A stretch of 64,000 nt of DNA from Agromyces cerinus subsp. cerinus (GTDB lineage: Bacteria; Actinomycetota; Actinomycetes; Actinomycetales; Microbacteriaceae), in NCBI RefSeq assembly GCF_900142065.1, contig NZ_FSRJ01000001.1:1-64000 (forward strand), in the 5' to 3' direction. Of this stretch, positions 18,831 to 28,514 are shown one piece after another. Position 1 is the first letter of the stretch; each line of letters begins with the position of its first letter. Position numbers and translations under genes: made by a program. The notes below the pieces were generated by a model. It worked only from the letters and a program-made list of their open reading frames with translations. It was not told the origin of the DNA and made no database searches.

Positions 18831-19790
18831 ATGCCGCTGTGGATCGCGCTCGTGCTCGCGCTGCTGTTCGGCGCGGGCACTGCGCTGCAGTCGCGCGTCA
18901 ACGGCCAGCTCGCGGTGGCGCTCGACGACCCGTACGTCGCCGCGACGATCTCGTTCGGGAGCGGACTCCTGATCCTGTTGGTCGTGCTCACGATGTGGAA
19001 GCCGGGTCGGGCCGGGCTCGCGAAGGTCGGCGGGGCGTTGCGCGGCCGGGCACTCCCATGGTGGATGGTGCTCGGCGGTCTCGCCGGCGCCTGGTTCGTG
19101 ACGACGCAGGGGCTCTCGGCCGGAGTCATCGGCGTCGCCCTGTTCACGATCGCGATCGTCGCGGGCCAGACCGTGGGCGGCATCGTGTTCGACGTCGTCG
19201 GGCTCGGCCCCGGCGGCCGGCGGCCGCTCAGCGCGACCCGCGTGATCGGCGCCGTGCTCGCCCTCGTCGCGATCGGCTGGGCGGTGTCGGCGCAGCTCGC
19301 GGGCGATGCCCCGATCCTGCTCATGGTGCTCCCGTTCATCGCCGGCATCGGTGCGTCGTGGCAGCAGGCGGTGAACGGCCGCGTGAAGGTCGTCGCCGAG
19401 AGCGCACTCACCGCGACCGTGATCAACTTCCTGGTCGGAACGACGGCGCTCGTCGTGGTCATGCTCGTGCACGCGGCATCCGCCGGCTGGCCCGATGCCC
19501 TGCCCGCCGAGCCCTGGCTCTACGTGGGCGGCGCGCTCGGATGCATCTTCATCGCCGGGCAGGCGATGCTGGTGCGCCGGCTCGGCGTGCTGCTGCTCGC
19601 CCTGTGCGGTGTGGCCGGGCAGCTCGTCGCGGCCCTCGCCCTCGACCTGCTGCTGCCCACCGCCGACCGGCCGGTCGGCATCGCGACGATCGGGGGTACC
19701 GTGCTCGCGCTCATCGCCGTGGGCGTCGCCTCGATCCGCTGGGGCCGGCGCAAGCACGCACTGCCCGTCGAGGTCACGCCAGGGAGCTGA
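18831..19790 (+). CDS. DMT-type membrane transporter (DUF606/YdcZ-like)
   Basis: About 319 residues with some ten hydrophobic segments arranged as two similar halves, each with the pattern of DUF606 proteins (LQSRVNGQLA...L in the first half; SWQQAVNGRVKV in the second). Substrate unknown. I place the start at ATG 18831, directly before the first helix. An in-frame TTG at 18756, one base past the tRNA, would add a His-rich 25-residue leader. Neither has a clear ribosome site. The 3' end overlaps the convergent nitroreductase by 17 bp. Confidence 0.82.
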   Translation: MPLWIALVLALLFGAGTALQSRVNGQLAVALDDPYVAATISFGSGLLILLVVLTMWKPGRAGLAKVGGALRGRALPWWMVLGGLAGAWFVTTQGLSAGVIGVALFTIAIVAGQTVGGIVFDVVGLGPGGRRPLSATRVIGAVLALVAIGWAVSAQLAGDAPILLMVLPFIAGIGASWQQAVNGRVKVVAESALTATVINFLVGTTALVVVMLVHAASAGWPDALPAEPWLYVGGALGCIFIAGQAMLVRRLGVLLLALCGVAGQLVAALALDLLLPTADRPVGIATIGGTVLALIAVGVASIRWGRRKHALPVEVTPGS

Positions 19791-20328
19791 ACCTCGTCGC
19801 GGCGCCGATCTCGGGGCCGCGACCGGGCCGCGCGCCCGCGGGCACGCCGCCGACGTACAGCCAGCCGAGCAGGCGCTCGCCGTCGGCGAGTCCGTGCATC
19901 TCGGCGACGAGCGGATGCCGCGTGTGCGGCCCCGAGCGCCACATGACGCCCCACCCGGCGTCGTCGAGCAGCAGGCTCAGCTGGTGGGCGACGCCCGCGG
20001 CGGCAGCCTCCTGCTCCCACGCGGGCACCTTGAAGTGCACGGTCGTGGTCGCGACGATCGCGAGCAGCAGGGGTGCGCGCAGCGGCTTGGCCGCGAGGCG
20101 GGCGCCGTGCTCGCCGTCCAGACCCGCAGCCGCGGCGAGTGCATCACCCAGTCGGTTCCGCGCCTCGCCGCGCAGCGCGATGAACCGCCACGGGCGCAGC
20201 GAGGCATGGTCGGCGATCCGGCCGGCCGCTTCGAGCAGGTCCACGATCTCCGTGTCGTCGGGCGCGGCTTCCGTGACCTTGGGGGCCGAGCGCCGAGCGA
20301 GCATCGCCTCGCGGACGGATGCCGACAC
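19774..20328 (-). CDS. Nitroreductase-family flavoprotein
   Basis: 184 residues, short for the family. The FMN-binding pattern is visible at the N-terminus (REAMLARRSAPKV), with the conserved DHASLRPWRFIAL and GWGVMWRSG regions. It likely reduces nitro, quinone or enone compounds with NAD(P)H as a dimer. GTG start abuts the msrB stop (TGA then GTG), so it is translated from the msrB message. Confidence 0.88.
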   Translation of the reverse strand: MSASVREAMLARRSAPKVTEAAPDDTEIVDLLEAAGRIADHASLRPWRFIALRGEARNRLGDALAAAAGLDGEHGARLAAKPLRAPLLLAIVATTTVHFKVPAWEQEAAAAGVAHQLSLLLDDAGWGVMWRSGPHTRHPLVAEMHGLADGERLLGWLYVGGVPAGARPGRGPEIGAATRFSSLA

Positions 20329-20730
20329 TCAGGCCTCGGCCGAGAAGTCGAGGGCGATCGAGTTCATGCAGTAGCGGTCGCCGGTGGGCGTGCCGAAGCC
20401 GTCGGGGAAGACGTGGCCCAGGTGCGATCCGCAGCTCGCGCAGCGCACCTCGGTGCGCACCATGCCGAGCGAGGAGTCCTCGATGAGCTCGACGGCCTCT
20501 GGCCGCACGGACTCGTAGAAGCTCGGCCAACCGCAGCCCGAGTCGAACTTGGTGCCGCTCTGGAAGAGCTCGGCGCCGCAGGCGGCACAGGAGTAGACGC
20601 CGGCGCGCTCCTCGTCGAGCAGCTCGCCCGTCCACGGGCGCTCGGTCGCGGCCTCGCGGAGCACCGCGTACTGCTCGGTGCCGAGCTCGGCGCGCCACTC
20701 GTCGTCGGTCTTGTCCACGTTGTACGCCAT
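20329..20730 (-). CDS. msrB: Methionine-R-sulfoxide reductase
   Basis: 133 residues. Two zinc CxxC pairs (CAAC and CASC), GCGWPSFY, and the catalytic Cys in [11 protein letters not shown] are all present. It repairs oxidised methionine in the cytosol. ATG at 20730 has GGAGGA 7 nt upstream. It is first in a two-gene unit with the nitroreductase, which suggests an oxidative-stress or redox context. Confidence 0.96.
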   Translation of the reverse strand: MAYNVDKTDDEWRAELGTEQYAVLREAATERPWTGELLDEERAGVYSCAACGAELFQSGTKFDSGCGWPSFYESVRPEAVELIEDSSLGMVRTEVRCASCGSHLGHVFPDGFGTPTGDRYCMNSIALDFSAEA

Positions 20731-20954
20731 GAAGGGTCCTCCCAGTGCTCGCGTCGGTGCCCTCCATGGTCGCAGGTTCGCCTGTGGGTTCCGACACCGG
20801 GTGCAACGCCGTGCCGTGCTCCGGTGTTCCGTGCGGGCGATCGCCGGCTCTGCACGCCGGCGATACACGCCGTCGGTGCACGGCTCCCGCAGAGGCGCCG
20901 GTGTCTAAGATGACGTTCAGGCGGTGCATCCGGCTCGCCTCGACGGGAGGTCCG

Positions 20955-21251
20955 ATGAGCGCCGAGCGCCTGCCGCACCGCCCCGCCGAAGCGCACCTCG
21001 ACGAGCGCGACACCCGGGTGCTCGCCTTCGAGTCGCGCGCGTGGCAGCACCCCGGCGCGAAGGCTGAGGCGATCCGAGACGAATTCGGCATCTCCGCCGC
21101 CCGCTACTATCGGATCCTCGGCGAGCTCATCGATTCACCGGCGGCGCTGAGGCACGACCCGATGCTGGTCAAGCGACTGCAGCGGATGCGTGCGGCTCGT
21201 GCGGCGGCGCGAACGCGTCGTTCGCTCTCGATCGGCCGACCGCTCGACTGA
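20955..21251 (+). CDS. DUF3263 small helix-turn-helix protein
   Basis: 98 residues. The core ERDTRVLAFESRAWQHPGAK followed by IRDEFGISAARYYRIL is characteristic of DUF3263, which looks like a DNA-binding helix-turn-helix. The tail is Arg-rich. GGGAGG lies 4 nt before the ATG. It is followed 27 bp later by the LytR_C gene, a pairing common in this family of organisms. The DNA target is unknown. Confidence 0.88.
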   Translation: MSAERLPHRPAEAHLDERDTRVLAFESRAWQHPGAKAEAIRDEFGISAARYYRILGELIDSPAALRHDPMLVKRLQRMRAARAAARTRRSLSIGRPLD

Positions 21252-21278
21252 GCTCGGCCCCGACAGACGACTGGACCC

Positions 21279-21824
21279 ATGGCGCAGAAGTTCCCCCGCG
21301 ATCGCTTCGACTCGATCCCGCATGGCATCGACCGTGTCGGTGCGCACCGCGCCCCGGCGCGCAGGGGCGCCGGATGGATCACCTTCGGCTGGGCGGCACT
21401 GGCGACGGTGGTGCTCGCCGCGGTCGGCATCGGCGGCGTCATGGTCCTCAACGACCGGCTGAACTTCGGCGACGCTCCGGTCGCGAGCCCGAGCGCGACG
21501 CCGGTCGTCACCGCCGAGCCCGTGATCGCCCCCGACATCCCCGTGCTCGTGCTGAACGGCACGGCGACGGCCGGACTGGCGGCGAAGGCGGCGGAGACGC
21601 TCACGGCGAACGGCGTCCCGGTGGCGTCGACGGCGAACGCGAGCGATGAGACGCTCACCGAGACCGTCGTCTACTACGCGACCCCCGAGCTCGAGGGTGC
21701 TGCTCGCGGCGTCGCGCAGTTCCTGCCCGAGGCCGACGTGCGGATGTCCGAGCAGTTCGCCGCGACCGGCAACCAGCTCGTCGTCGTGCTCGGCTCCGAC
21801 TACGCCACGGCCACGGCGGGTTGA
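21279..21824 (+). CDS. Membrane protein with LytR C-terminal domain
   Basis: 181 residues. A short cytosolic basic stretch, one membrane helix (~37-57), a Pro/Ser/Thr linker, then the LytR_C (DUF2993-neighbour type) domain beginning IPVLVLNGTATAGLA. These domains occur on cell-wall LCP proteins, but here the catalytic LCP part is absent. Probably outside the membrane, role unknown. Likely co-transcribed with the DUF3263 gene. Confidence 0.88.
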   Translation: MAQKFPRDRFDSIPHGIDRVGAHRAPARRGAGWITFGWAALATVVLAAVGIGGVMVLNDRLNFGDAPVASPSATPVVTAEPVIAPDIPVLVLNGTATAGLAAKAAETLTANGVPVASTANASDETLTETVVYYATPELEGAARGVAQFLPEADVRMSEQFAATGNQLVVVLGSDYATATAG

Positions 21825-21895
21825 TCGACGCGCGGATCCGGTCGGGCGCGACCTGAATCGTTGCCATTCCGATATCCGCTCCGCTCCGCAGACCC

Positions 21896-21973
21896 TTGTG
21901 CAGGAACGCCCTGTCGTGAGTATCTGGTTTCGGCCGCTCTCCAGCGCAAGCGCACGGTGCCGTCCCTGGCACC
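21896..21973 (+). promoter_or_regulatory. Candidate promoter and leader hairpin of cspA
   Basis: TTGTGC (21896-21901) and TATCTG (21921-21926), 19 bp apart, would give a leader of about 115 nt. A perfect GGTGCC/GGCACC hairpin (21956-21973) falls inside it. Long structured leaders are usual for cold-shock genes. The promoter call is weak. Confidence 0.35.
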
Positions 21974-22046
21974 CTGCACGCGAGGGCGCGGTCCGGCACG
22001 GGCCACGGGCGGGTGCTGATCGGACACGGCAACATGGGAGCAACGC

Positions 22047-22250
22047 ATGGCGAACGGAACCGTCAAGTGGTTCAACGCTGAAAAGGGCTACGGATTCATC
22101 ACCGTCGATGAGGGGGGTCAGGACGTCTTCGTCCACTACTCCGCCATCGACATGTCGGGGTACAAGGTCCTCGAGGAGGGGCAGCAGGTCGTCTTCGAGG
22201 TCGGCACCGGTTCGAAGGGACCGCAGGCCGAAGGCGTCCGCCCGGCCTGA
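22047..22250 (+). CDS. cspA: Cold-shock protein CspA
   Basis: 67 residues, a single cold-shock domain with RNP1 KGYGFI and RNP2 VFVHYSAI. It binds single-stranded RNA/DNA and acts as an RNA chaperone. GGAGCAACGC precedes the ATG at 22047. It sits alone between a 222-bp leader region and a hairpin terminator. Confidence 0.97.
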   Translation: MANGTVKWFNAEKGYGFITVDEGGQDVFVHYSAIDMSGYKVLEEGQQVVFEVGTGSKGPQAEGVRPA

Positions 22251-22264
22251 TCTCGATTCGCGGG

Positions 22265-22289
22265 GCGCGCCGCCGATCCGGCGGCGTGC
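22265..22289 (+). terminator. Terminator after cspA
   Basis: A stem of about 10 bp (GCGCGCCGCC with GGCGGCGTGC, one G-T pair, loop GATCC) begins 15 nt after the stop. Confidence 0.65.
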
Positions 22290-22316
22290 TCCCGCGTCTC
22301 CGACGAGCGGCGGGTC

Positions 22317-22322
22317 TACGAT
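22317..22322 (+). promoter_or_regulatory. -10 box of leaderless DUF3048 mRNA
   Basis: TACGAT lies 6 nt before the ATG at 22329, with no ribosome site. Confidence 0.6.
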
Positions 22323-22328
22323 GACCGC

Positions 22329-23378
22329 ATGGCAGCGCAGGCCGGCTCGGCTCCGCGACGGCGGGGAGCGCGCACCACAGCGCTCGTCGCAGCTGCACTG
22401 CTGCTGGCGGGCTGCCAGTCGCCGCCCCGAGCCGATCCGGCGCCGACCGAGGTCGTGGTCAGGCCGTCGTCCGATTCCGCGGCCTCCACGGTGTCGTTCG
22501 CTCCGCTGCGCGGAACGCCTGCAGACGCGGCAGCGCTCGCGCATCCCTCGCTCGCGGTCAAGATCGACAACCACGAAGAGGCGCGCCCGCAGATCGCACT
22601 GAATCGCACCGACATCGTCTTCGAGGAGCTCGTCGAGGGCGGGCTCACCCGCTACGTCGCGATCTGGCATTCGGATGTCCCCGACGAGGTCGGCCCCGTG
22701 CGATCGATCCGCCCCATGGATCCCGACATCGCCTCGCCCTTCGGCGGCATCATCGCCTACTCGGGCGGCCAGGACCAGTTCGTCGCGATGATGATGGCGA
22801 CGCCGCTCCTGAACATCGTGTTCGACTACGACGAGACCGGGCTCTTCTTCCGCGCCGACGAGCGGCCGGGACCGCACGACGTGATCCTCGAATCCGCTGA
22901 GGCGGTCTCCCGCAATGCCGCGCTCGCGCCGCCGCCCGTGCAGTTCGCGTACGGCACGGCCGATCCGCTCGCGGCTCCGGCGCTCGCCGCGGTGCCGACG
23001 TCGCGCGTCGACCTCGTCTTCTCCGAGGGCAGGTTCCCCGCCTGGGAATGGGATGCCGCGGCATCCGTCTGGTTGCGTTCGCAGGAGGGATCGCCCGACA
23101 CGGAGGCGTCCGGAGAGCGGGTGCGAGCGACGAACATCGTGACCATGCGCGTCGCGATCGACTGGCGCTACGGCGAGGTGCCGAAGACCGTGATGATCGG
23201 GTCGGGCGAGGCCTGGGTCTCCGCCGGAGGGCGAACGGCTCACGGCACATGGACGAAGGATGCCGCGGGGGCGCCGATCATCCTCACCGCCGACGACGGT
23301 TCACCGCTGCGGCTGGCTCCCGGCAATACGTGGGTCGAGCTCGTGCCGAGCGAGGGTTCCGCGACCTTCACGCCCTGA
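22329..23378 (+). CDS. DUF3048 lipoprotein (YerB-like)
   Basis: 349 residues. Lipobox LLLAGC with Cys29, then a Pro-rich linker and the DUF3048 domain, with hallmark AVKIDNHEEARPQIAL, VFEELVEGGLTRYVAIWHSD and GPVRSIRP. The C-terminal DUF3048_C part includes the YGE...V strand-rich segment. It is attached to the outer face of the membrane. Its function is not established. It appears to be a single-gene leaderless transcript. Confidence 0.92.
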   Translation: MAAQAGSAPRRRGARTTALVAAALLLAGCQSPPRADPAPTEVVVRPSSDSAASTVSFAPLRGTPADAAALAHPSLAVKIDNHEEARPQIALNRTDIVFEELVEGGLTRYVAIWHSDVPDEVGPVRSIRPMDPDIASPFGGIIAYSGGQDQFVAMMMATPLLNIVFDYDETGLFFRADERPGPHDVILESAEAVSRNAALAPPPVQFAYGTADPLAAPALAAVPTSRVDLVFSEGRFPAWEWDAAASVWLRSQEGSPDTEASGERVRATNIVTMRVAIDWRYGEVPKTVMIGSGEAWVSAGGRTAHGTWTKDAAGAPIILTADDGSPLRLAPGNTWVELVPSEGSATFTP

Positions 23379-23398
23379 GCGGACAGCCTCGGGCTCGC

Positions 23399-23427
23399 TT
23401 GCACTCGTGGCGGTCGAGTGCCAGAAT
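23399..23427 (+). promoter_or_regulatory. groL promoter with an overlapping second CIRCE-like site
   Basis: TTGCAC (23399-23404) and CAGAAT (23422-23427), 17 bp apart, form a good promoter. Across its -35 and spacer lies GCACTC-N9-GAGTGC (23401-23421), a CIRCE core with the right 9-bp spacing. HrcA on this site would cover the -35. Confidence 0.65.
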
Positions 23428-23431
23428 CGTT

Positions 23432-23458
23432 TTAGCACTCACTCGTTTTGAGTGCTAA
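23432..23458. promoter_or_regulatory. CIRCE element (HrcA operator) of groL
   Basis: TTAGCACTC-N9-GAGTGCTAA is a perfect match to the CIRCE consensus. It starts at about the predicted transcription start, so it would be in both DNA and the 5' leader of the mRNA. Confidence 0.95.
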
Positions 23459-25123
<1,665 letters not shown>

Positions 25124-25143
25124 TCCGCGCCTCGCGCAAGCAC

Positions 25144-25179
25144 ACGAAGGGCGTCTCCCTCACGGGAGGCGCCCTTCGT
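25144..25179 (+). terminator. Terminator after groL
   Basis: A 16-bp stem with one mismatch (25144-25159 with 25164-25179, loop TCAC) lies 20 nt after the stop. Confidence 0.8.
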
Positions 25180-25243
25180 CGTGCCGGGAGCGTCGCCTCG
25201 CCCTTCCGCTCGCATTTCGGAAGTGTTAGCGTTCATCCGAACA

Positions 25244-25263
25244 ACCGGACACCGTTGTCCGGT
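25244..25263. promoter_or_regulatory. Operator-like palindrome before the KstD-like gene
   Basis: ACCGGACA-CCGT-TGTCCGGT has perfect 8-bp arms. It ends 3 bp before the AAGGAGG ribosome site. TTCCGC (25204-25209) and TAGCGT (25227-25232), 17 bp apart, are a plausible promoter, which would place the palindrome just after the transcription start, as for a TetR/GntR-type repressor. No regulator gene is adjacent. Confidence 0.55.
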
Positions 25264-25276
25264 CGAAGGAGGAGCA

Positions 25277-26983
25277 ATGACGCAATCCTGGGACCGCGAG
25301 GTCGACGTCCTGGTCGCCGGTAGCGGCGCGGCCGGCATGACCGCCGCCATCACCGCGGCCGATCGAGGGCTCTCCGCGCTGGTCGTCGAGAGCACCGACC
25401 GCTGGGGCGGCACCACGATGCGCAGCGGCGGCGGGCTGTGGATGCCGAACAACCCGATCATGCGCCGCACGGGCATCGCCGACTCCCGCGAGGAGGCACT
25501 GACCTACCTGGAATCCGCGATCGGCCCGAGCGAGTCCATCGGGCCCGCCAGCTCGCCCGAGCGACGCGCGGCGTTCGTCGACACGATCCCGGAGCTCGTC
25601 ACGCGCCTCGAGCAGCTCGGCGTGCGCTGGGCCGTCGCGAAGGACTACCCCGACTACTACCCCGACCGGCCCGGCGGCAAGATCGGGCGCGGCATCGAGT
25701 CCAAGCCGTTCGACGCGAGAAGACTCGGCGACTGGCAGGCGACCTCGCGAACGGGCGACTCCATTCCCGCCCCCATGCAGACCGACGACGTGTGGCTGCT
25801 CATGCGCGCGTGGTCGTCGTTCTCCGGCTTCTTCCGCGGCGCGAGGTTCGTGTTCCGCACGCTCGGCGGCCTGATCACCGGCAAGAAGCTCTACGGCTTC
25901 GGCGGCGGGCTCATGCTGCAACTCGGCGCCATCGCGAAGCAGCAGGGCGTCGAGCTCCTCCTGAACAGCCCCCTCACCGAGCTCGTGAAGGACGAGCTCG
26001 GGCGCGTCGTCGGCGCCGTCGTCGCGACGCCCGGCGGCGTGCAGCGCATCCGAGCTCGCCGAGGCGTGATCCTCGGCGCCGGCGGGTTCGCCGCGAACAC
26101 GGCCTGGCGGCAGAAGTACCACGGCATACCCGGGTACACCTCGGCGGCCGAGGGGGATCTCGGCACGGCCATCGAGGCCGGCATGGCCGCGGGCGCCGAC
26201 GTCGCGCTCATGGACGACGCGTGGTGGGGCGCCTCGGTGCCGATCCCTGGAAAGCAGGCGCAGTTCGTGCTGAACGAGCGGTCCGACCCGTTCGGCTTCG
26301 TCGTCGACCAGTCGGGCCGCCGCTACCTCAACGAGTCCGAGAGCTACATCGATTTCGGCCACCACCTGCTCGAGCGCGACGCGGTCTCGCCCGCGAACCC
26401 GTCGTGGCTCGTCGTCGAGCGCCGGCACCGCCAGCGGTACATGTTCGGCGCGCTGCTGATGGGCGGCAAGGCGCTCGTCGAGCACGGCGTGGTCGTGAAT
26501 GCCGACACGCTCGGCGAGCTCGCCGAGAAGATGGGCGTCGACCGTGCGACCTTCCTGTCGACGGTCGAGCGGTTCAACGGGTTCGCCCGCACGGGCGTCG
26601 ACGCCGACTTCGGGCGGGGCCGCACCGCCTACGACCGCTACTACAGCGACCCGTGGGTGAAGCCGAACCCCAACCTCGGCGCGCTCGAGAAGGGCCCCTT
26701 CACCGCGGTGCAGCTCGTGCCGGGCGACCTCGGCACCAAGGGCGGGCTGCTCACCGACGAGCACGCCCGCGTCATCGACATCGACGGCCGCGTCGTCGAG
26801 GGACTCTACGCGGCGGGCAACACGACCGCCTCCGTCATGGGACGCACCTACCCCGGCCCGGGTTCGACGATCGGGCCGGCCGCCGTCTTCGGGTACCTCG
26901 CCGCGGTGCACGCGGCGTCTTCGCTCGTGGGAGGCGAGACCGCTGCCGGTGCCGACAGCGCCGACGAGGCGCGCACCGTGTAG
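25277..26983 (+). CDS. FAD-dependent 3-ketosteroid-Delta1-dehydrogenase-like flavoprotein
   Basis: 568 residues. The N-terminal FAD motif VAGSGAAGMTAAITAADRG is followed by GGTTMRSGGGLWMPNN, then the catalytic domain and a C-terminal FAD segment LYAAGNTTASVMG...YPGPGSTIGPA. The YPGPG stretch carries the Tyr and Gly that hold the steroid C3 ketone in KstD enzymes. The best family fit is KstD / fumarate-reductase-type succinate/steroid dehydrogenases. The true substrate is unproven and no steroid-catabolic neighbours are present. AAGGAGGAG directly precedes the ATG. It is controlled by the palindrome upstream. Confidence 0.85.
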   Translation: MTQSWDREVDVLVAGSGAAGMTAAITAADRGLSALVVESTDRWGGTTMRSGGGLWMPNNPIMRRTGIADSREEALTYLESAIGPSESIGPASSPERRAAFVDTIPELVTRLEQLGVRWAVAKDYPDYYPDRPGGKIGRGIESKPFDARRLGDWQATSRTGDSIPAPMQTDDVWLLMRAWSSFSGFFRGARFVFRTLGGLITGKKLYGFGGGLMLQLGAIAKQQGVELLLNSPLTELVKDELGRVVGAVVATPGGVQRIRARRGVILGAGGFAANTAWRQKYHGIPGYTSAAEGDLGTAIEAGMAAGADVALMDDAWWGASVPIPGKQAQFVLNERSDPFGFVVDQSGRRYLNESESYIDFGHHLLERDAVSPANPSWLVVERRHRQRYMFGALLMGGKALVEHGVVVNADTLGELAEKMGVDRATFLSTVERFNGFARTGVDADFGRGRTAYDRYYSDPWVKPNPNLGALEKGPFTAVQLVPGDLGTKGGLLTDEHARVIDIDGRVVEGLYAAGNTTASVMGRTYPGPGSTIGPAAVFGYLAAVHAASSLVGGETAAGADSADEARTV

Positions 26984-27027
26984 CGTTCGTCCCGATCGGG
27001 ACTTGCTTCGGGGCGGGTGCCCTCGAC

Positions 27028-27055
27028 TACACTCGAACGAGTCGAATCGATTCGA
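27028..27055 (+). promoter_or_regulatory. -10 box and operator-like palindrome of the MFS gene
   Basis: TACACT (27028-27033), with TTGCTT (27003-27008) 19 bp upstream, is a plausible promoter. TCGAATCGATTCGA (27042-27055), a perfect 14-bp palindrome, lies just downstream at the expected transcription start. The 182-bp region also has a GGCGGCG/CGCCGCC hairpin (27081-27105) in the leader. Confidence 0.5.
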
Positions 27056-27165
27056 GCCGCGCGACGGCCGAATCGCACCAGGCGGCGTCCCATCGGGGCG
27101 CCGCCTCCCCATCTCCCGGCGTCCGAGGGCGTGCGCCGCCGCATCCGAGCACGCCTGGAACACGC

Positions 27166-28440
27166 ATGTCCTCCACCTCCTCCATCCCCGTCATCCGTCC
27201 CGACGACTACGTCCAGCCCTCGCATCCGGGCGACCGGCTGAGCAGCCGGCAGCGACTCGTCTACGTGCTCGTGCTCGGCGCCCTCACGGCGCTCGGGCCC
27301 TTCACGGTCGACCTCTACCTGCCCGCCTTCCCGGTGCTGCAGCAGGAGCTCGGCGTCTCGGCTTCGGCCGTGCAGCTGACCCTGACCGGCACGATGATCG
27401 GATTCGGTCTCGGCCAGCTCATCGTCGGCCCGTGGAGCGACAAGGTGGGTCGGCGCCTGCCGCTCATCCTCGCGACGGCGCTGCACATCGCGGCATCCCT
27501 CGCTGCCGCCTTCGCGCCCGACATCGTGTGGCTCTCGGTCTTCCGCCTGCTGCAGGGCTTCGGCGCCGCCGCCGGCGGCGTGGTCGCGATGGCCATGGTG
27601 CGCGACCTCTTCGGCGGCAAGCCGCTCGTGCGCATGCTCTCCCGACTCGCGCTCGTGAACGGGCTCGCGCCCGTGCTCGCCCCGGTCATCGGCTCGCAAT
27701 TGCTCCAGGTCATGGACTGGCGCGGCATCTTCGTCGTGCTCGCGATCTACGGTGCGGTGGTCGTCGTGGCAGTGGCCTTCTTCATCGTCGAGACCCTGCC
27801 CCAGTCGCGCCGGCAGGTCTCGGGACACTCGACGCTCCGCGACCGCTACGCGGCGCTCTTCCGCGACCGCGTCTACCTCGGCGCCGCGATCATCGGCGGC
27901 ATGACATTCACCGGCCTGTTCGGGTACCTCTCGACCTCCTCGTTCCTCTTCCAGGACCTCTACGCCTTCAATGCGCAGGAGTACGGGATGCTCTTCGCCG
28001 TGAACTCGGTCGGCGTCATCATCGGCGTGCAGACGAGCTCCCGACTCATGCGCGGCTCGGTGCAGCCGCAGTGGATCCTCGCGGGCACCACGGTCGTGCA
28101 CCTCGCGATGGCGGCGACGATCATGGCGCTCGACGCGTCGGGCAGCGGCTTCTGGGGCACGGCGATCCCGCTGTGGTTCTACATCCTCGCGTGCGGTTTC
28201 GCCTTCCCCGCGGTGCAGGTGCTCGCGCTCGCGCACCACGGCGCGGAGGCCGGCACGGCGGCGTCGCTGCTGGGTGCCCTGAACTTCGGCCTCGCCGGCG
28301 TCATCTCGCCGCTCATCGGCCTCATGGGCGTCGGCAGCGCCGTGCCCATGGCGTTCGTGATGCTGCTCGCGGGCATCGTGGCGATCGCGGCGCTGTGGCT
28401 GCTCGTGCGCCCGAAGACCGTGCCGCCGCTGAGCGACTGA
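27166..28440 (+). CDS. Multidrug efflux MFS transporter, Bcr/CflA family
   Basis: 424 residues, twelve predicted membrane helices. Motif A WSDKVGRRLPL lies between helices 2 and 3, and the DHA1 Bcr/CflA signature LLQGFGAAAGGVVAMAMVRD in helix 4-5. It is a proton-driven drug or metabolite exporter. The ATG at 27166 has no strong ribosome site, but the first helix and its cytosolic leader fit. It follows the KstD-like gene after 182 bp with its own operator-like palindrome, so it is probably induced by its substrate. Confidence 0.9.
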   Translation: MSSTSSIPVIRPDDYVQPSHPGDRLSSRQRLVYVLVLGALTALGPFTVDLYLPAFPVLQQELGVSASAVQLTLTGTMIGFGLGQLIVGPWSDKVGRRLPLILATALHIAASLAAAFAPDIVWLSVFRLLQGFGAAAGGVVAMAMVRDLFGGKPLVRMLSRLALVNGLAPVLAPVIGSQLLQVMDWRGIFVVLAIYGAVVVVAVAFFIVETLPQSRRQVSGHSTLRDRYAALFRDRVYLGAAIIGGMTFTGLFGYLSTSSFLFQDLYAFNAQEYGMLFAVNSVGVIIGVQTSSRLMRGSVQPQWILAGTTVVHLAMAATIMALDASGSGFWGTAIPLWFYILACGFAFPAVQVLALAHHGAEAGTAASLLGALNFGLAGVISPLIGLMGVGSAVPMAFVMLLAGIVAIAALWLLVRPKTVPPLSD

Positions 28441-28502
28441 GCGCGCGGGGCATCCGAGCCGAATCGGTCGCCGGCATCACGCGGATGCCGCGGGCCCGAC
28501 GG

Positions 28503-28508
28503 TAGCGT
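28503..28508 (+). promoter_or_regulatory. -10 box of leaderless PAP2 mRNA
   Basis: TAGCGT lies 6 nt before the ATG at 28515. Confidence 0.55.
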
Positions 28509-28514
28509 GAGGGC

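Noticed and set aside
23051..23066. GGATGCC-GC-GGCATCC-like palindrome inside the DUF3048 gene as an operator
   Set aside because: It is two copies of the ubiquitous heptamer falling head to head within coding sequence.
26641..26760. PFTA in place of an expected PFYA as a lost catalytic Tyr in the KstD-like protein
   Set aside because: The ketone-binding Tyr and Gly of KstD fit the conserved YPGPG farther on, which is intact, so the change does not argue against activity.
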